The position numbers and the translations under genes are program-made. Positions 13,896 through 14,549 of a DNA stretch of 14,549 nt are shown piece after piece; within the stretch, counting starts at the first letter, position 1; every line of letters starts with the position of its first letter. Location of the stretch: positions 1 to 14,549 of the forward strand of contig DAOVRI010000018.1 of the NCBI GenBank assembly GCA_030628245.1. The letters are read 5' to 3'. This DNA is from Dehalococcoidales bacterium. Lineage in GTDB: Bacteria > Chloroflexota > Dehalococcoidia > Dehalococcoidales > RBG-16-60-22. The notes below the pieces were generated by a model that was not told the DNA's origin, ran no database searches, and saw only the letters and a program-made list of their open reading frames with translations.

Positions 13896-14549
13896 TTATA
13901 CCGACTTCCCGGCCGATATCTTTTCCGCGCCGGCGATATCTTGTGGACGGGGCTCTTTTTGCAGCCTGCCGATGACCGGCTCACCGCCCATGGGAATCCA
14001 GGACTTGTCCAGGTCGGGACATATCAGGCGGATGGCCGACTCCTCGGACGAAAGGTAGAGCATATCGCCTTTCTCTCCGACGGTCAGCGGCCGCAACCTG
14101 ATGCGGTCGGTCAGTCCTATCATTTCCCCGTGGTGGGCGATAATTACGGCGAAGGGCCCGTTCAAGAGCAGACTACCGTATACCTGGCGCAATGCCCTCA
14201 GGAGTTTTTGCTCCGCCGGCGGCCTCCGCTCTATTTCGTCCCAGAAAGGGGCCGCCAGTACCCTGGCGGTTATTTCCAGCGGCAGGTTGTGCTTACGCAT
14301 GAGCAGGTCGACGGCATAAGCGATAACTTCGGTATCGGTCTGCATGGTGCACTGGTAGCCGTACTGCTCCAGGAAGCGGCGGTTTATCCCGTAGGATGAA
14401 ATCTCGCCGTTATGAATCACCGTCCAGTCCAGAATCGAGAATGGGTGCGCCCCGCCCCACCAGGCCACCGTGTTGGTCGGGAACCTCCCGTGCGCCGTCC
14501 AGAGATAGCCCTGATACTCTTCAAGTCGGAAATACTCGGCCAGTTCTTC
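13896..14549 (-). CDS. Glutamate synthase glutaminase-domain subunit (GltB1), 5' end outside window
   Basis: The frame is open from the window edge to the TAA at 13896-13898, 217 residues visible. It is a class II glutamine amidotransferase domain of the archaeal glutamate synthase type: GYLWTAHGRFPTNT, AWWGGAHPFSILDWTVIHNG, EISSYGINRR and QTDTEVIAYAVDLL are family-typical. The GTG at 14468 is not the true start because clear family sequence precedes it. The catalytic N-terminal cysteine lies outside the window. The protein releases ammonia from glutamine for the synthase subunit encoded 4 bases downstream. It is the first visible gene of the glutamate synthase operon, and the operon promoter cannot be seen. 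Confidence 0.9.
   Translation of the reverse strand, partial: EELAEYFRLEEYQGYLWTAHGRFPTNTVAWWGGAHPFSILDWTVIHNGEISSYGINRRFLEQYGYQCTMQTDTEVIAYAVDLLMRKHNLPLEITARVLAAPFWDEIERRPPAEQKLLRALRQVYGSLLLNGPFAVIIAHHGEMIGLTDRIRLRPLTVGEKGDMLYLSSEESAIRLICPDLDKSWIPMGGEPVIGRLQKEPRPQDIAGAEKISAGKSV

Noticed and set aside
13892..13984. Longer start for the FMN-domain glutamate synthase gene
   Set aside because: It overlaps the glutaminase gene end by about 90 bases and encodes residues with no family character; ATG 13891 fits the tight gene spacing.

Overview
The window reads as a piece of chromosome from an anaerobic bacterium, most likely a Chloroflexota (Dehalococcoidia-like) lineage. The clues are an archaeal-style three-piece glutamate synthase, an NrpR-type regulator (best known from methanogens and, as I recall, also found in Dehalococcoides), a type I-alpha glutamine synthetase and a tungsten-type aldehyde:ferredoxin oxidoreductase. 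No rRNA or marker gene is present, so this placement is an inference. Apart from the first gene and a small insertion-sequence remnant, everything lies on the minus strand.

Right half, read right to left as transcribed (14549 to 4775): a nitrogen-assimilation and nitrogen-control island. It starts with glutamate synthase split into three genes: glutaminase domain (cut by the window edge), ferredoxin plus FMN synthase domain, and GXGXG domain. An OmpR/PhoB-type response regulator follows, in which the phosphoacceptor Asp and two other switch residues are replaced. Next come the ammonium transporter amt, a PII protein, glutamine synthetase glnA, glutamine-dependent NAD synthetase nadE, and an NrpR-like regulator. 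Together these cover ammonium uptake, the GS-GOGAT cycle, 2-oxoglutarate/energy sensing and two candidate transcriptional controllers.

The most interesting signal is in the 90-base gap upstream of amt. Four GTAAC-like pentamers are spaced exactly 11 bp apart, a layout resembling actinobacterial GlnR or PhoP boxes. Directly beside them is the gene for the phosphorylation-deficient regulator that could bind them. A weaker two-unit version sits at the same position relative to the predicted glnA -35 box. I propose a GlnR-like circuit coexisting with an NrpR-like one.

Middle (4318 to 4774): a gene-poor stretch holding a decayed IS3-family orfA with a recognisable left end, a short open frame of unknown origin, and a good sigma70-type promoter for the next operon.

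Left part (4317 to 1143): an apparent operon DUF169 protein - cupin - AOR-family oxidoreductase, followed by a tRNA-Arg(CCT) gene with its own promoter. Converging on the tRNA is a plus-strand gene, truncated by the window start, for a protein resembling the Vps62/DUF946 family. I saw no CRISPR array, rRNA, intact mobile element or convincing rho-independent terminator.
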